Below are positions 33,842 through 43,417 of a stretch of 60,564 bases of DNA, in pieces. The translations under genes and the position numbers were made by a program. Within the stretch, counting starts at the first letter, position 1. Each line of letters starts with the position of its first letter. The notes beneath the pieces are model-generated. The model did not search any database. It worked only from the letters and a program-made list of their open reading frames with translations, and was not told the DNA's origin. Source of the DNA: Deltaproteobacteria bacterium (GTDB lineage Bacteria > Myxococcota_A > Polyangia > HGW-17 > JAJRWW01); NCBI GenBank assembly GCA_029938605.1, contig JAOZUO010000026.1:1-60564 (forward strand). The letters are read 5' to 3'.

Positions 33842-34336
33842 TCAGCTTCGCTTCGAGGGGAACCAGGGAACCAGGTGGGCCCTACCGGGCCGTCGAACCG
33901 GCGGCGGAACCACCGGTGGTGAAGACGCGCCTCCGGCCGAGATCCAAGCTTCCATGCGACAACCCGCTGCCCAGTTCATAGCCACTGGCCGGCCTTTTTT
34001 CACACGGCTTCTTTCGAGATCGAGCAGCATCGAGTGATATGTTACGTCGAACCAGTCGTCGAACACATCAATGGTTCGACGACTGGGCCAGAGGGCCGGA
34101 TCGGTGAACCAGGCGGCCAACTCGTTCTCGAAGATCTCCTCTTTGAACGACGTGAAGTACTCGTCGGTATCCTCCAACATATCGAATTCTCGGAAGAGAT
34201 AGACGTGGCTGTCGTCGTTCACATGCTCCAGGTCGGATCTGTCCGAGCTCCCCATGGAGCGCTCCACCTCGTTGATCCAATCAACGAAGGGTTGCTTCGC
34301 ACGCACGAAAGCAGCCTGTCGGTTGATCGCCTTCAT
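33842..34336 (-). CDS. conserved hypothetical protein
   Basis: I chose the ATG at 34336 (MKAINRQAAFVRAKQPF); the frame upstream to 34477 is simple-repeat sequence. The protein has FVDWINEVERSM, HVYLFREFDMLEDT and a DDWFDVTYHSMLLDL block with several aromatic residues, a pattern I associate with a small conserved family of unknown function. The last 45 residues (SAGGASSPPVVPPPVRRP) are low-complexity and probably run past the natural end, so the gene may have been trimmed by the neighbouring IS21-like element. Confidence 0.55.
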   Translation of the reverse strand: MKAINRQAAFVRAKQPFVDWINEVERSMGSSDRSDLEHVNDDSHVYLFREFDMLEDTDEYFTSFKEEIFENELAAWFTDPALWPSRRTIDVFDDWFDVTYHSMLLDLERSRVKKGRPVAMNWAAGCRMEAWISAGGASSPPVVPPPVRRPGRAHLVPWFPSKRS

Positions 34337-34429
34337 CGAATCTCCGCGGCACCCACGACACCCGCTGCACCCACTGCACCATGCCACGCCCCATGACCGT
34401 GAACGGCCCTCACTGACGCTGAGCGCTTG

Positions 34430-35757
34430 AAACACCGAAGACCGTGATCGACAATCGACGGATGCACACCATCCCACCCGCTCTGCAGTTCCTGCTGCTC
34501 ACCTTCGCAGGCTGGGCCAACCGGCGGCAGCAGAAGGTCATCGACTACCTGCTCGAAGAGAACCGCGTCCTCCGACAGCAGCTCGGTGGCGGTGGACGCC
34601 GCCTCCGGCTGACAGACACCCAGCGCCGCCGCCTGGCGGCCAAGGGCAAGCTCCTGGGCCGCAAGCTCCTTCGCAAGTTCGCAGGCATCGTCACCCCAGA
34701 CACAATCCTGCGCTGGCACAGAAAGCTCATCGCCCAGAAGTACGACAGCTCTGGCAGACGCGGACCGGGCCGACCTCGCACTGCGGAGGATATCGAACAG
34801 CTGGTCATCACGATGGCCAACGACAACCCCTCCTGGGGCTACACAAGGCTCCGCGGCGTCCTTCGAAACCTCGGTCACGAGATCGGCCGCACCACCATCC
34901 AGCGCATCCTGAACGACGCCGGCATCGTGCCGGCACCTGAGCGTGGCGGAAAGACACCGTGGAAAACGTTCCTCAAGGCCCACTGGGAGGCCCTCGCAGC
35001 GACGGACTTCTTCACCGTCGAGGTGCTGACGCTGCACGGCTTGGTCCGCTACCACGTGCTGTTCGTCATCGAGCTCTCCACCCGCAAGGTCGAGATCGCC
35101 GGAATCACGGTGAACCCGACAGGAGCGTGGATGAAGCAAGTCGCTCGAAACCTCATTGACGAGGTCGACGGTTTCCTGCGTGACAAGCGCTACCTGATCC
35201 TCGACCGCGACCCTTTGTTCACCGATGCTTTCAAGCATCTGCTCGCCGAAAGCGGCGTGAAGCTGGTGCGGCTTCCACGCAAGAGCCCCAACCTGAATGC
35301 CTTCGCCGAAAGATTTGTGCTCTCCATAAAATCCGAATGTTTGAATCGGATGGTCATCCTCGGCGAGAGACACCTTCGCGCTGCCGTCCAGGATTTCGTG
35401 GAGCACTATCACGCCGAGAGGAACCATCAAGGCCTGGACAACGAGCTCATCGCGCCGGCAGCGGATGAGCTCGAAAATGAAGGCCCGGTTCGGTGCCGTG
35501 AACGACAAGGAGGAGTGCTGAAGTACTACTACCGCGACGCCGCCTGATCTGGTTGGTGTCGCTCGGAATTGGTAGCCGAGCGTCGGGACCAGTGTGCCCA
35601 ATTCAACGCTTTCGGCGTTGCCAGCCACTCTCGTCGCGTGGTCCGAGCCGATATCGCACCGCCGAACCTCGATCCAATTCTGGATCTCGGTTCCGGTGCA
35701 GGCTATATCGAGGACCGTTCTCACGCTGGAATCACCTCGGCTTAGTTTTCGTACAGC
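34430..35757 (+). mobile_element. IS3-like insertion (ends approximate)
   Basis: The transposase gene at 34462-35547 is followed by about 185 bases of non-coding sequence up to about 35745-35757, where the truncated tail sheath frame of the prophage loses similarity to sheath proteins. I place the right end there by this logic; terminal inverted repeats were not identified, so both ends are approximate. Confidence 0.45.
34462..35547 (+). CDS. IS3-type DDE transposase/integrase core protein
   Basis: I chose the ATG at 34462 ([15 protein letters not shown]); an upstream start is at 34444. The 361-residue product has a leucine-rich N-terminus, an HTH region ([15 protein letters not shown]), then the rve core: D in [12 protein letters not shown] in LILDRDPLF and E in [28 protein letters not shown] follows. 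This is a single-frame IS3/IS481-like transposase. The element lies at the edge of the prophage and appears to cut its tail sheath gene. Confidence 0.85.
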   Translation: MHTIPPALQFLLLTFAGWANRRQQKVIDYLLEENRVLRQQLGGGGRRLRLTDTQRRRLAAKGKLLGRKLLRKFAGIVTPDTILRWHRKLIAQKYDSSGRRGPGRPRTAEDIEQLVITMANDNPSWGYTRLRGVLRNLGHEIGRTTIQRILNDAGIVPAPERGGKTPWKTFLKAHWEALAATDFFTVEVLTLHGLVRYHVLFVIELSTRKVEIAGITVNPTGAWMKQVARNLIDEVDGFLRDKRYLILDRDPLFTDAFKHLLAESGVKLVRLPRKSPNLNAFAERFVLSIKSECLNRMVILGERHLRAAVQDFVEHYHAERNHQGLDNELIAPAADELENEGPVRCRERQGGVLKYYYRDAA

Positions 35758-35827
35758 ACGGGATACCGCGCACCCGCGGTTCCTCCTCGCGGACCACGAC
35801 CTTGGATGAGAGAAGTTGCTGAGTCAC
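35732..35827 (-). pseudogene. 5' fragment of a phage tail sheath gene
   Basis: A GTG at 35827 overlaps the stop of the upstream gene (GTGA) and opens VTQQLLSSKVVVREEEPRVR, which matches the start of contractile tail sheath proteins (SSKVVxxEEEPRxR). After about 23 residues the frame turns into unrelated sequence (CCTKTKPR) and stops at 35732. The rest of the sheath gene is absent. The IS3-type element lies just beyond, so insertion or deletion there is the likely cause. Confidence 0.6.
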
Positions 35828-36726
35828 AGGCTGTCTCCTTGGAGGTGCTCGGCACCAATTCCGACGGTGTCCACGGCCTTGGTCCGGGAAAGCGGTTGCC
35901 CCTCATCGAGGTCAAAGCCACGTACGACCAGACCGCAGGTGAAAGCCCTGAGGTCGTCTGGACCGTCGAGGCTTGTGCGGAACTCACCGTCCGGATCCAT
36001 CTCCCAGCGAGCCGACCCGACGGCTGCGTGGTCCGGGTCCCGAGGCATGGAGAGCCAGTGGTTGCGGGACAGGAAGGTCCCCATGGCTGCCATGATATTG
36101 AGCAGCTCGACCGCGCTTCGCGAGCTGGCCGTGATGGTGAAGCGTAGGTCTACGGTGTAGGTCGGACCGTGCTGGACGATCTCCGGACCGGTCGGGCCCG
36201 GGGCTTCGGTTTCGCTGCCTTTGTTAAGGGAGTAGAAGCGATTGCTTGTCACCCGCGGGCCGGTGAGCACCAGTGACGGCAGCTCCGCGACGGTCACGAG
36301 CTCCAGGTCCCCAGTTTCGTCGTCTCGGTAGTCCACCGCAGCGGTGAAGCTGACGTTGCCGAGCACCTGCAGTCTGAGCATCTGCAGCAGAGTCCGTACG
36401 AGCCGGGTGAGGTCGGACTGCGGCGCCAGGCGGGGGCGCTTGAACGTGTAGGCGTCCGGCAGCACGGCCTGCTCGCCCGGAATGGGGGCTCCCGCCAGGT
36501 CCAGATTCTGCAGAGTGACGTCCACCAATGCCGGCGCATGGGCCGGAATGCGGACGTCGGCTACGGAGCCACCGCCGCCTGGCCAGATAACGAGCACCGC
36601 GGCGGCTTGGTCTCCGAACATGACCGAGAGCCGGTCGGCGAATCCGGTGCCGGTGATCCGCACGAGGTCGCCACCTGCCGTGGGGCCGACTGCCGGCGTG
36701 ATGCTGGTAAGCGTGGGTACGGTCAT
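35824..36726 (-). CDS. phage virion protein with N-terminal IPT/TIG domain
   Basis: The ATG at 36726 starts a 300-residue protein. Residues 1-95 form an IPT/TIG immunoglobulin-like domain (SITPAVGPTAGGDLVRITGT, AVLPDAYTF). The remainder (LVRTLLQMLRLQVLGNVSFT, SRNHWLSMPRDPDH) resembles a tail or neck protein found just upstream of sheath genes. The gene lies between a tail-completion gene and the sheath fragment. The TIG domain may bind saccharides or decorate the virion. Confidence 0.55.
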   Translation of the reverse strand: MTVPTLTSITPAVGPTAGGDLVRITGTGFADRLSVMFGDQAAAVLVIWPGGGGSVADVRIPAHAPALVDVTLQNLDLAGAPIPGEQAVLPDAYTFKRPRLAPQSDLTRLVRTLLQMLRLQVLGNVSFTAAVDYRDDETGDLELVTVAELPSLVLTGPRVTSNRFYSLNKGSETEAPGPTGPEIVQHGPTYTVDLRFTITASSRSAVELLNIMAAMGTFLSRNHWLSMPRDPDHAAVGSARWEMDPDGEFRTSLDGPDDLRAFTCGLVVRGFDLDEGQPLSRTKAVDTVGIGAEHLQGDSL

Positions 36727-36728
36727 GG

Positions 36729-37322
36729 CTAGACTCCGAGGTTGAGCAGGCGCGCCACTCGCTGGAGGAATCGCTTCTGTGCGCCCTTGGCGAATTTCCG
36801 AAATGCCGGGCGCATGAACGGCCGGGCGGGGACCTTCACGACCACCACACCCCTGCCAGAGGAATTACCTTTGCCTTCTTCTCCGGCCGTTTTGAGCAGC
36901 GCGAACATGAACTTCCGCATGGCATCCGACATGGGGATCACGATGGGGTCGGAGCCAAACTCCTGAACCTGGGCCACGTTGACCATGGACTTGCCGTCTT
37001 TGCCCCGGGCCTTGCGCAGCACACCGACGAAGGCCTCGGTGCCGCGGACGATCGCCGAGATGGAGTTGCGCAAATCTGCCCGGACCATGAGCGCCTTGCT
37101 GCCGCCAAAGCCCCGCAGCTTGCGGGCGGCCAGGGTGAGCGGGGCAGGGGGCGCGATATCCTCGCCGCCGGGGGCCTGCTTCGTGATGCCCTGGACGATC
37201 TCCGTGCGGAGCAGCTGGGCTTCCTGCTTCACGGCGGTGGTGATGGCGCGCTCGATCTTGAGCGGAGCCGCTGCCAGCAGGCGCCGGGCACGCGCCCAGT
37301 CACCGGTGCGTTGAACAGTCAT
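36729..37322 (-). CDS. phage tail-completion/virion morphogenesis protein
   Basis: This 197-residue basic protein has the pattern of Mu gpG/HK97 gp10-type tail-completion proteins: helical [21 protein letters not shown], an [22 protein letters not shown] loop and [13 protein letters not shown] near the C-terminus. The start ATG at 37322 lies a few bases after the previous stop. It probably joins head and tail or ends tail length control. Confidence 0.6.
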   Translation of the reverse strand: MTVQRTGDWARARRLLAAAPLKIERAITTAVKQEAQLLRTEIVQGITKQAPGGEDIAPPAPLTLAARKLRGFGGSKALMVRADLRNSISAIVRGTEAFVGVLRKARGKDGKSMVNVAQVQEFGSDPIVIPMSDAMRKFMFALLKTAGEEGKGNSSGRGVVVVKVPARPFMRPAFRKFAKGAQKRFLQRVARLLNLGV

Positions 37323-37325
37323 GGA

Positions 37326-37859
37326 TCAGCGTCTCCTGGTGGCTTGCTGGCGGTCCTCGAAGGTGACCATCAGCAGGTTTCTGCGCGGCCTGGCGCGGTT
37401 GAGCCCGAAGCCCGTGGATTGGGTCTCGGTGACGAAGAGCCCAGGCGGTTCGCGGAAGGCCTGCACCAGCTCGCCCCGGCGGTCGTGGAGCGCTCCCAAT
37501 CGATCCCCTGCCTGGATGAGCGGTACACCGGTGTCGGTGTCCACCAGGCCTAGGCGTTCCAGGTCTCGGAAGTGGAGCACCAGCTCGAGGGTTCTGTTGG
37601 GCGCGTTGCCAGCGGGCAGCATGCGCAGCTCGTCTGCTACCTCTGGCTCCACCTGACACGGTATGCGGATGGGGCGGTGTTCGAGCCGGACGGGCTCACC
37701 GACTCCGTCATCGTCCGAGTCCACCAGCGCAGGCTCTCGAAAGTCCGAGTCGTACCCGCTGTGCAAGGGCCCTGGGCCGTCGGGGTCGGTCTGGGAGATT
37801 TGCGCGGCGTCGAGCCGGTAGATCTGGGCCTGGAACTTGAAGATCAGCCGTCCCCGCAT
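37326..37859 (-). CDS. phage protein, head-tail joining region
   Basis: The ATG at 37859 ([16 protein letters not shown]) overlaps the previous stop (TGATG). The 177-residue product contains an acidic Gly/Asp loop (DSDDDGVGEPVRLEH) and FRDLERLGLVDTDTG. Position between the connector and the tail-completion gene suggests an XkdI/XkdH-like role in head-tail joining. The frame upstream to 38381 is antisense-like and was rejected. Confidence 0.45.
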   Translation of the reverse strand: MRGRLIFKFQAQIYRLDAAQISQTDPDGPGPLHSGYDSDFREPALVDSDDDGVGEPVRLEHRPIRIPCQVEPEVADELRMLPAGNAPNRTLELVLHFRDLERLGLVDTDTGVPLIQAGDRLGALHDRRGELVQAFREPPGLFVTETQSTGFGLNRARPRRNLLMVTFEDRQQATRRR

Positions 37860-38497
37860 CAGGCTGCTCCCAGTCCAGCCGGTCGGCGATGGCGCAGCAG
37901 GATGCGGTCGATTTCGGGGTCGCCCGTGAGCGGTCCAGGGTCGCCGGGACGGTCCAGCGTGTAGCTCTGGTCCCGGGTCTTCTCCGCGATGATGCGCCAA
38001 CGGTCGCGGGCCTCGGCAGCGTCGTCGGCGTCCCCCATGAGCGGGAGCCACCGCAGCACGAGCAGGACGCAGGCACGGCGGATGGCCAGCGGCGTGCGCC
38101 CGGTGAGCGTGCCGTTGTCCTCGGTGTAGCCCCAAGTTCCCCGGACTACGACGTTGGCCGTGCCCCGCCCGAAGCGGCGTCCCCCAAGGAGCGTGAGGCG
38201 CGGGGCATCGAACCCAGGCTCCACGGGCGCCCCAACGACCAGCAGGCGGCCGGCGTCCCTTGGGAGCCTCGCGCCGTCCACGGTCAGCCGGGTGACGCGG
38301 ATAGGCGGGGCAGGGGGCTCGACGCTCGGCGTGCCCCGGCCGTCGAGGCGGTAGGTGGCCACCCGCGGCTCGAAGAACCATCCGGTGGCCTGGTCCACTG
38401 CCGCACTGGCCTCCTCGATGAGTCCGGTGAGGCGGTGGGCCGAGGCCTGCGCTTCGGTCACACCCTCGGCGCGCAGGTCATTTACCGTGGCGTACAT
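37859..38497 (-). CDS. phage head-tail connector-like protein (gp6/XkdH-type)
   Basis: This 212-residue protein begins [19 protein letters not shown], in keeping with gp6-type connectors, where a helical N-terminus ([17 protein letters not shown]) leads to a beta-rich insert and a C-terminal helix ([14 protein letters not shown]). It lies directly after a small hypothetical gene and the capsid gene, the usual place of the connector. Confidence 0.55.
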   Translation of the reverse strand: MYATVNDLRAEGVTEAQASAHRLTGLIEEASAAVDQATGWFFEPRVATYRLDGRGTPSVEPPAPPIRVTRLTVDGARLPRDAGRLLVVGAPVEPGFDAPRLTLLGGRRFGRGTANVVVRGTWGYTEDNGTLTGRTPLAIRRACVLLVLRWLPLMGDADDAAEARDRWRIIAEKTRDQSYTLDRPGDPGPLTGDPEIDRILLRHRRPAGLGAA

Positions 38498-38499
38498 CC

Positions 38500-38871
38500 C
38501 TAGCTCGACCCCTTGCGGCCGCGCTTACCTGCGCCCTTGGTCGCGGTGGCGCTGCTGTCGCCGGCGTCCTCTGCTCGCGGCTCGCGGGCCACTGCCGGGC
38601 GCGCGCGGTCCGCCGGCCGAGCGGGCTTGGTCGCCTCTGCCTCCTGCTCGTCGAGCGCCTTGGCTTCGGCCTCGGTGCACACGTCGAAGGCCAGGGGCGA
38701 GTGCGGATCGTGGGCGTGCTGGTGCACGGTGCGCAGGTATTCGCCCACCTCCGCTCTCACCTGATACCAACCCTTACCCGTCTCGAAACGGATGCCTCGG
38801 TATACGAACCGGCGCAGCACGTGGCCACGGTGCGGGTCGCGGGGTTTGATTCGAACAAGCAAACTGTCCAT
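38500..38871 (-). CDS. phage hypothetical protein
   Basis: I chose the ATG at 38871 ([17 protein letters not shown]); the upstream ATG at 38922 adds 17 residues. The 123-residue product has a small folded N-terminal part ([17 protein letters not shown]) and an Ala/Lys/Arg-rich tail. The gene sits between capsid and connector, where phages often encode a decoration or head-closure protein. No family recognised. Confidence 0.45.
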   Translation of the reverse strand: MDSLLVRIKPRDPHRGHVLRRFVYRGIRFETGKGWYQVRAEVGEYLRTVHQHAHDPHSPLAFDVCTEAEAKALDEQEAEATKPARPADRARPAVAREPRAEDAGDSSATATKGAGKRGRKGSS

Positions 38872-38941
38872 GTCGACTCCTTGAAGTATCTGGAAACCGA
38901 GCTGCATTCGGAGCGGATTCATGTCGAAGAAAACCAGTCGC

Positions 38942-39880
38942 TTAGACGGTAATCTGGATGGCCTTGACGGCTCCCTCCTCCTCCGTGAATTTCACGTCTG
39001 CCTCCAGGGTCACCACGATGGCCAGGGCGCGTTTGCGGATGGACCGCTCCCACTCGATGCGGATCTTGCGGCGCACACCGACGACGATGTTCTTGGGGTG
39101 GGTGAGGATCACCACGGTCTGGTCCTGCTGGGGCCCGAGTTCCTCGGGGAACAGCGGCACTGGGACCACGGGCACGCCGGCCGCCAGGATAGGCTTGTCG
39201 GTCTCCAGGTAGACATCGCCGAGCGCGGACTCCCGCTGGGCCCGGAATCGCCGCAGGTTGGCCTCGGCATCCGAGGAGGTGTAGAAGCGCAGCTGCCGCT
39301 TGTTCTTGCGGTATCGCGACGGCAGCGCCTTCATCATGTCGTGGAACAGGTCGTCGTCCACGGGCCCACCCGCGGCGTCGACGACGTTGGACTGGGCCTG
39401 CACCAGGAGCCCATCGAACTGGGCCAGGAAGGGATCGGCCGAGGTCTGGTCGCCGTTGATGACCACCTCCTCCAGGTCGCGGCCCACCGCCGGCCCCAGC
39501 AGCTGCATGATGGTCTGGCGCAGGTCCCCCTGCTCGATGTTTTCTTCGAGGACCTGGTCGGACAGGTCCACCTCGCCCATGAATTCCTTGGCGTCCAGGC
39601 TGACCTTGGTGATGTCAGGCACCGTGCGGTCGCCCGGCGCCAGCTCGGTCAGCTCCTGGGCGGCCCGGAGCACGCGGCTGCCGAAGGCGATCTGGTCGAT
39701 CTCCTCCCGGGCGCGGTTCATGGGCCGATAGGTGACCTGAGCGAGCAGCACCGAGTCGGTGGTGGTCAGGCGCATGAACTTCTTGGACTGCAGCGGGTGC
39801 AGCAGACCACCGTTGGTCACCAGGTGAGCCAGCGCGAAGTCGGCCTTCTCCAGGATGGTTCTGTTGTCGATATGACTCAT
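38942..39880 (-). CDS. phage major capsid protein (HK97 fold, XkdG-like)
   Basis: The ATG at 39880 ([17 protein letters not shown]) starts a 312-residue protein, a normal length for an XkdG-like capsid. Segments such as [38 protein letters not shown] and [16 protein letters not shown] fit the HK97-type E-loop, P-domain and A-domain. It follows a protease and a scaffold gene, the order seen in PBSX. It would form the capsid shell. Confidence 0.75.
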   Translation of the reverse strand: MSHIDNRTILEKADFALAHLVTNGGLLHPLQSKKFMRLTTTDSVLLAQVTYRPMNRAREEIDQIAFGSRVLRAAQELTELAPGDRTVPDITKVSLDAKEFMGEVDLSDQVLEENIEQGDLRQTIMQLLGPAVGRDLEEVVINGDQTSADPFLAQFDGLLVQAQSNVVDAAGGPVDDDLFHDMMKALPSRYRKNKRQLRFYTSSDAEANLRRFRAQRESALGDVYLETDKPILAAGVPVVPVPLFPEELGPQQDQTVVILTHPKNIVVGVRRKIRIEWERSIRKRALAIVVTLEADVKFTEEEGAVKAIQITV

Positions 39881-39902
39881 ATTCTTTGCCTTTCTTCGGC
39901 GC

Positions 39903-40805
39903 CTACAGGTCGTGGAAGGAGACGGACTTATCGACACTGTCGCGGTCCACTGGCTGGTTGAGATCCAGGGGCCAGCCGGCGGCGGCGCCACTGGAGCTCG
40001 ATCTGCCCTCATCGGTGGGCTGGCTGGCAGGGAGACCGAATCGCTTCTCCAACCGGCTCACACGCTGCTGCTGCTCTTTGACTGTGCTGGCGAGCGCCTG
40101 CAGGGCGGTCACCACCTGAGCGAGCTGCTCGGTAATTTTTTTGGCGCCAGCCGAATCACCGGAGCCCTTGCCGCCAGCACCATCCGAGCTCCCGGGGGTG
40201 CTGGGTGACGCCTGCTGGTCGGCCTTGGCGGTCGGGGCCGGTGCAGTCGACTTCGGCGTCACTGCCGCGTTGACCCGCTGCAAAGTGGACCGGATGGCGC
40301 CAATCGTCGTGGCCAGCTTGTCGTCGGCAGGCTTCGGCGTGGGGGAGGGCGTGCTCTCGGGTGTCGCCTGGGCCCCGCTGGCAGGCTTCACGGCGGCCGG
40401 CGCCCCCACAGTCTCGGCCAGGGCATCGGCCGCCAGTCCCAGCTCCGCCGCCAACTCGACCAGACGCGGGCTGGTCCCATCGGAGCCTTGCTCGCCCAGC
40501 AACTCCACAGCCTCGGTCAGCCCTTCGAGCGCGGCCACCGCCACCGCCAGGGTATTCCCTTCGGCCTGGGCGCCAGCAGTACCATCCCCCGAAGGAGCTG
40601 GTCCATCATGGGTGCCCTCGCTACCCGAAGAGGTGTTGATATCGGTCTCGGTCGGCGTGGACTCGCTGTTCGTATCGTCCATCTCGTCACTCCTTTTCAC
40701 GATGAGAAAGCGGCGCTTGTTCGCCGCCCGATCTACGAGGGACACCTCCTCGACCACCATCTCGAGCAGACGGGTAACCTTGTCGGTGCTGGTAGGCTTC
40801 GGCAT
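39903..40805 (-). CDS. phage scaffold/prohead assembly protein
   Basis: The ATG at 40805 overlaps the previous stop (TGATG). The 300-residue protein begins with VVEEVSLVDRAANKRRFLIV, a motif that marks XkdF-type prohead region proteins, then becomes low-complexity and Ala/Pro/Ser-rich with a coiled C-terminal segment (ALASTVKEQQQRVSRLEKRF). This shape fits an internal scaffold that is cleaved by the upstream protease. The function is inferred from position. Confidence 0.55.
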   Translation of the reverse strand: MPKPTSTDKVTRLLEMVVEEVSLVDRAANKRRFLIVKRSDEMDDTNSESTPTETDINTSSGSEGTHDGPAPSGDGTAGAQAEGNTLAVAVAALEGLTEAVELLGEQGSDGTSPRLVELAAELGLAADALAETVGAPAAVKPASGAQATPESTPSPTPKPADDKLATTIGAIRSTLQRVNAAVTPKSTAPAPTAKADQQASPSTPGSSDGAGGKGSGDSAGAKKITEQLAQVVTALQALASTVKEQQQRVSRLEKRFGLPASQPTDEGRSSSSGAAAGWPLDLNQPVDRDSVDKSVSFHDL

Positions 40806-42193
40806 CAGCCAGCCTCCTGGATATCGGCCGGCGTCTCAGTGCCAGCTGCAGACTCAGGGGCCCGACGGGCTGAGCCCCCGATCGAAAAGCCACTGAGCGC
40901 TCCGTCCTTGATCTGCCCCCACAGCACGTCGGACAGGATGCGCACCGCGAACAACCACGTGCCTTGGCGGACCTGGATATCGCCAATTTGAAGGTCCACC
41001 GGCGCCAGGTAGCTCTCCAGGATCCGCACTTGCCCGTTGACCTGGAGCCGGTGCATCAGACCCAGCCCGCCGAACTCCTCCATGAACCGATGCGCGGCCT
41101 GCCGTATCTCCTCGACCGAGTAGATATCCCCCTGGGCGTCCACCACCTCTGGCTCAAGCACGATTCCCAGAACGTAGCGTTCATCGTCGGGATCAATTCC
41201 TTTGATGATCGGGATTTGCTTGGTGAACTGCGCCAACTCAACAGGCGTTGGCTGCGGATCTGACGCGGCGACGGCCTGCCCAGGCTCGGGGATCCACTCC
41301 GATAGCTCCAGGCTGTCGTCATCGCCAAGACCCTTTTTCACCGCCGGGAAATTGGTCGCGATGATCTGGACCAGCATCTTGGGCCCGCCCACACCGCGCA
41401 TGGCGCGGATGGTCCTCGGAGTCCGAAATTGCTTGATGTCGTACCCCCCACCCTTGAGCAGCCCGGGGAGCTTGCCCCGCACGCCGTAGGTGACGAGCCA
41501 CTTGCCCTTGAGCGATTTGAGCAGGCTGTAGAAGCGCTCCTCATCGAAGTCCGACTCGCCGACCTTCACGTTGTGGCCGGCGTAGGGCGGGTCCAGGAAG
41601 AACAGCGTGTCCGGGCCGTCGAACTGGCGGATCACCTTCTCAAAGTCGCTGTTGAATACCTGGACCTTCTGCAGTCTGGGGCCGAACTTCTCCAGCCGTT
41701 GGATCGTCTTGGCGGTCGTACCCTTGGCTGCCGGGCTGAAGCTGCGGCTGCGGAGCCGCCCGTAGGAAAAATGCGAGACGTACAAAAACCGATACAGTCG
41801 GTCCACGTCGTTCTGTGGCTTGGAGTCGTACAGCCGTTTGAAGGTAGTCTCGTCTCCCACCCAGGACTTGCGCCGCAGCCGGGCGAGGTCCTTCTTTGAC
41901 AGCCTCTTGATGAGGCGATAGGCACCGGCGATCTCCGGGTCCAGGTCGTTGATGACCTCCACTGGCGACGGCTCCTTCTCGAACATCACCGCGGCGCTGC
42001 CGGCGAAGGCCTCCACGTAGGTCTTGTGAGGCGGCAGCATGGCCACCAGCCTCTTGGCGAGGCGCTTCTTCCCAGCCGGTGAGCTGAAGATGGTCTTTTG
42101 CACCGCCGTTGGAGTGACTGTGGAGATGACCTCGCGCGCTCTCACAAGAGCCTTCGAGACCCGGTGGGATAGATCGGAGCTGGGATTCAACAA
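40805..42193 (-). CDS. DNA adenine methylase fused to XkdF-like prohead protease
   Basis: The start is uncertain: a TTG at 42193 has AGGAGG 13 bases upstream, and other codons follow. Residues about 40-285 are a Dam-type adenine methylase, with motif I YVEAFAGSAAVMFE and catalytic DPPY at 201-204. Residues about 320-445 match XkdF-type prohead proteases: VLGIVLEPEVVDAQGDIYSV, H381 in GLGLMHRLQ and S437 in GALSGFSIGG, joined by a short acidic linker. It would both methylate DNA and process the prohead. In most phages the protease stands alone. The scaffold gene overlaps its end. Confidence 0.75.
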   Translation of the reverse strand: MLNPSSDLSHRVSKALVRAREVISTVTPTAVQKTIFSSPAGKKRLAKRLVAMLPPHKTYVEAFAGSAAVMFEKEPSPVEVINDLDPEIAGAYRLIKRLSKKDLARLRRKSWVGDETTFKRLYDSKPQNDVDRLYRFLYVSHFSYGRLRSRSFSPAAKGTTAKTIQRLEKFGPRLQKVQVFNSDFEKVIRQFDGPDTLFFLDPPYAGHNVKVGESDFDEERFYSLLKSLKGKWLVTYGVRGKLPGLLKGGGYDIKQFRTPRTIRAMRGVGGPKMLVQIIATNFPAVKKGLGDDDSLELSEWIPEPGQAVAASDPQPTPVELAQFTKQIPIIKGIDPDDERYVLGIVLEPEVVDAQGDIYSVEEIRQAAHRFMEEFGGLGLMHRLQVNGQVRILESYLAPVDLQIGDIQVRQGTWLFAVRILSDVLWGQIKDGALSGFSIGGSARRAPESAAGTETPADIQEAG

Positions 42194-42231
42194 GTCGTTT
42201 ACAACGCCTCCTAGTATCCCAAAGGCGATTT

Positions 42232-42255
42232 CCCCAAAACGGGGACAGACTTTCT
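42232..42255. repeat. REP-like repeat, copy A
   Basis: This 24-base sequence starts CCCCAAAACGGGGACAG and ends in ACTTTCT, and is identical to 54876-54899. A related sequence (CCCAATTCGGGGACAG) is at 46324-46339. CCCC and GGGG form a short inverted repeat. The copy lies in the 138-base gap between the MuF-like gene and the methylase-protease gene. A similar preceding motif, CAAAGGC, extends the homology upstream. Confidence 0.55.
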
Positions 42256-42331
42256 GCAGTCCGAGTGAAAATAGTTGGAGTGAGTGGGACCGGAGGGCAC
42301 GATCGTGACCGCGGGGCGATGGACATGCCTC

Positions 42332-43417
42332 TCAGGTGATACCGAGGACAACCGATCTACAAAGGGCATGAGCCGGCGGCATGCTGGCACCAAGGTCGGA
42401 GAGTTCGCGCTCGCCCAGGCCCCGACTGAACTCACCCCTGTCGTCCTTGGTGCCCAACGCGGAGCGGGTGACGTCGGCGATTGTGGTTCTTTGTTCGCCG
42501 CGGTCTACGTAGAGGGATTTGATTCCAGTCCCGGAGTCGTATGTCTCTCTGACCCAGGGCTGGATGTCCTTCACTCGGTCGGGCTCTGCCTCGAGACGCT
42601 CGAAGAGCTGCAGCCCGCGGCGCACCGAGAACTCCTTGCCATGTAGAAAGCGGCACACCTCCGTGGTGTGTTCATCGAGCACCGCCTCGAAGCGGTAGCG
42701 GTCGATGCCGGCTTCGGCGTAGGCGGAGAGCTGACCGAAGGACCGGCCCTGGGACATGAATGAGCTAGCCACGACCTCCCAGTAGGGACGTCCGCGCCCG
42801 GCGAGGGTAGACGACGCTGCTTGCGCCAGGTCGCGGGCGATGTCCGTACGCCCGAGGCCGGCCTCCAGTCCCTCGGCGACCACCCGGCGGGCCCGGATGC
42901 TGAAGGTGGTGGCCCGGCGGCCGTACTCATCCCGAACAAATGCAGCCTGGCTGGTAGACAGGTGGTTGATGATCCGCCGGTCCAAGGCGTTGAAATCGGC
43001 GCCGATGGCCAGCCGTTGGGTATCACGTACAGCAGATCGAGCCGCCCCGACTACTTCGTCCGCTGCGTCACCGAACACCACCTGTACCGCGCCGGGGGCG
43101 GCTGCTGTCTTGCGGCCGGCTGCCACCATTGCCTGAGAAATGAGCGTTCTGCGCTGCGAAGCGGTGGTGCTCCCCCAGTCGACGTCGAGTACCGCGACCG
43201 CTGCCCGCACTGCTGCTTCGTCGGTATCGGATACCTTGGCCCGCAGGACCGAGGACAGCCTGGCGACTGCCTGGTCGAAGCCGTCCGGGTTGCTCAGGTC
43301 GAACGCTTTGTGCAGCCGGATGCGGAGGTAGCGCTCCAAGATCTCGTCCGCTGTCTCTCGGGCGCTGGAGATGATCCGGAGACGCTCGGCAGGACTATGC
43401 GCGACGCACATCCACAT
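42332..43417 (-). CDS. phage head morphogenesis protein (MuF/SPP1 gp7-like)
   Basis: I chose the ATG at 43417 (MWMCVAHSPAERLRI), with another at 43411. The 361-residue protein carries the MuF-like C-terminal core: YRFEAVLDEHTTEVCRFLHG is its hallmark, preceded by an Ala/Arg-rich helical region. In phages this protein is present in a few copies in the head, near the portal, and may enter the host. It overlaps the end of the small zinc-type gene. Confidence 0.75.
   Translation of the reverse strand: MWMCVAHSPAERLRIISSARETADEILERYLRIRLHKAFDLSNPDGFDQAVARLSSVLRAKVSDTDEAAVRAAVAVLDVDWGSTTASQRRTLISQAMVAAGRKTAAAPGAVQVVFGDAADEVVGAARSAVRDTQRLAIGADFNALDRRIINHLSTSQAAFVRDEYGRRATTFSIRARRVVAEGLEAGLGRTDIARDLAQAASSTLAGRGRPYWEVVASSFMSQGRSFGQLSAYAEAGIDRYRFEAVLDEHTTEVCRFLHGKEFSVRRGLQLFERLEAEPDRVKDIQPWVRETYDSGTGIKSLYVDRGEQRTTIADVTRSALGTKDDRGEFSRGLGERELSDLGASMPPAHALCRSVVLGIT

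Noticed and set aside
34333..35724. 463-codon minus-strand frame
   Set aside because: It is antisense to the IS3-type transposase, which has complete DDE motifs on the plus strand.
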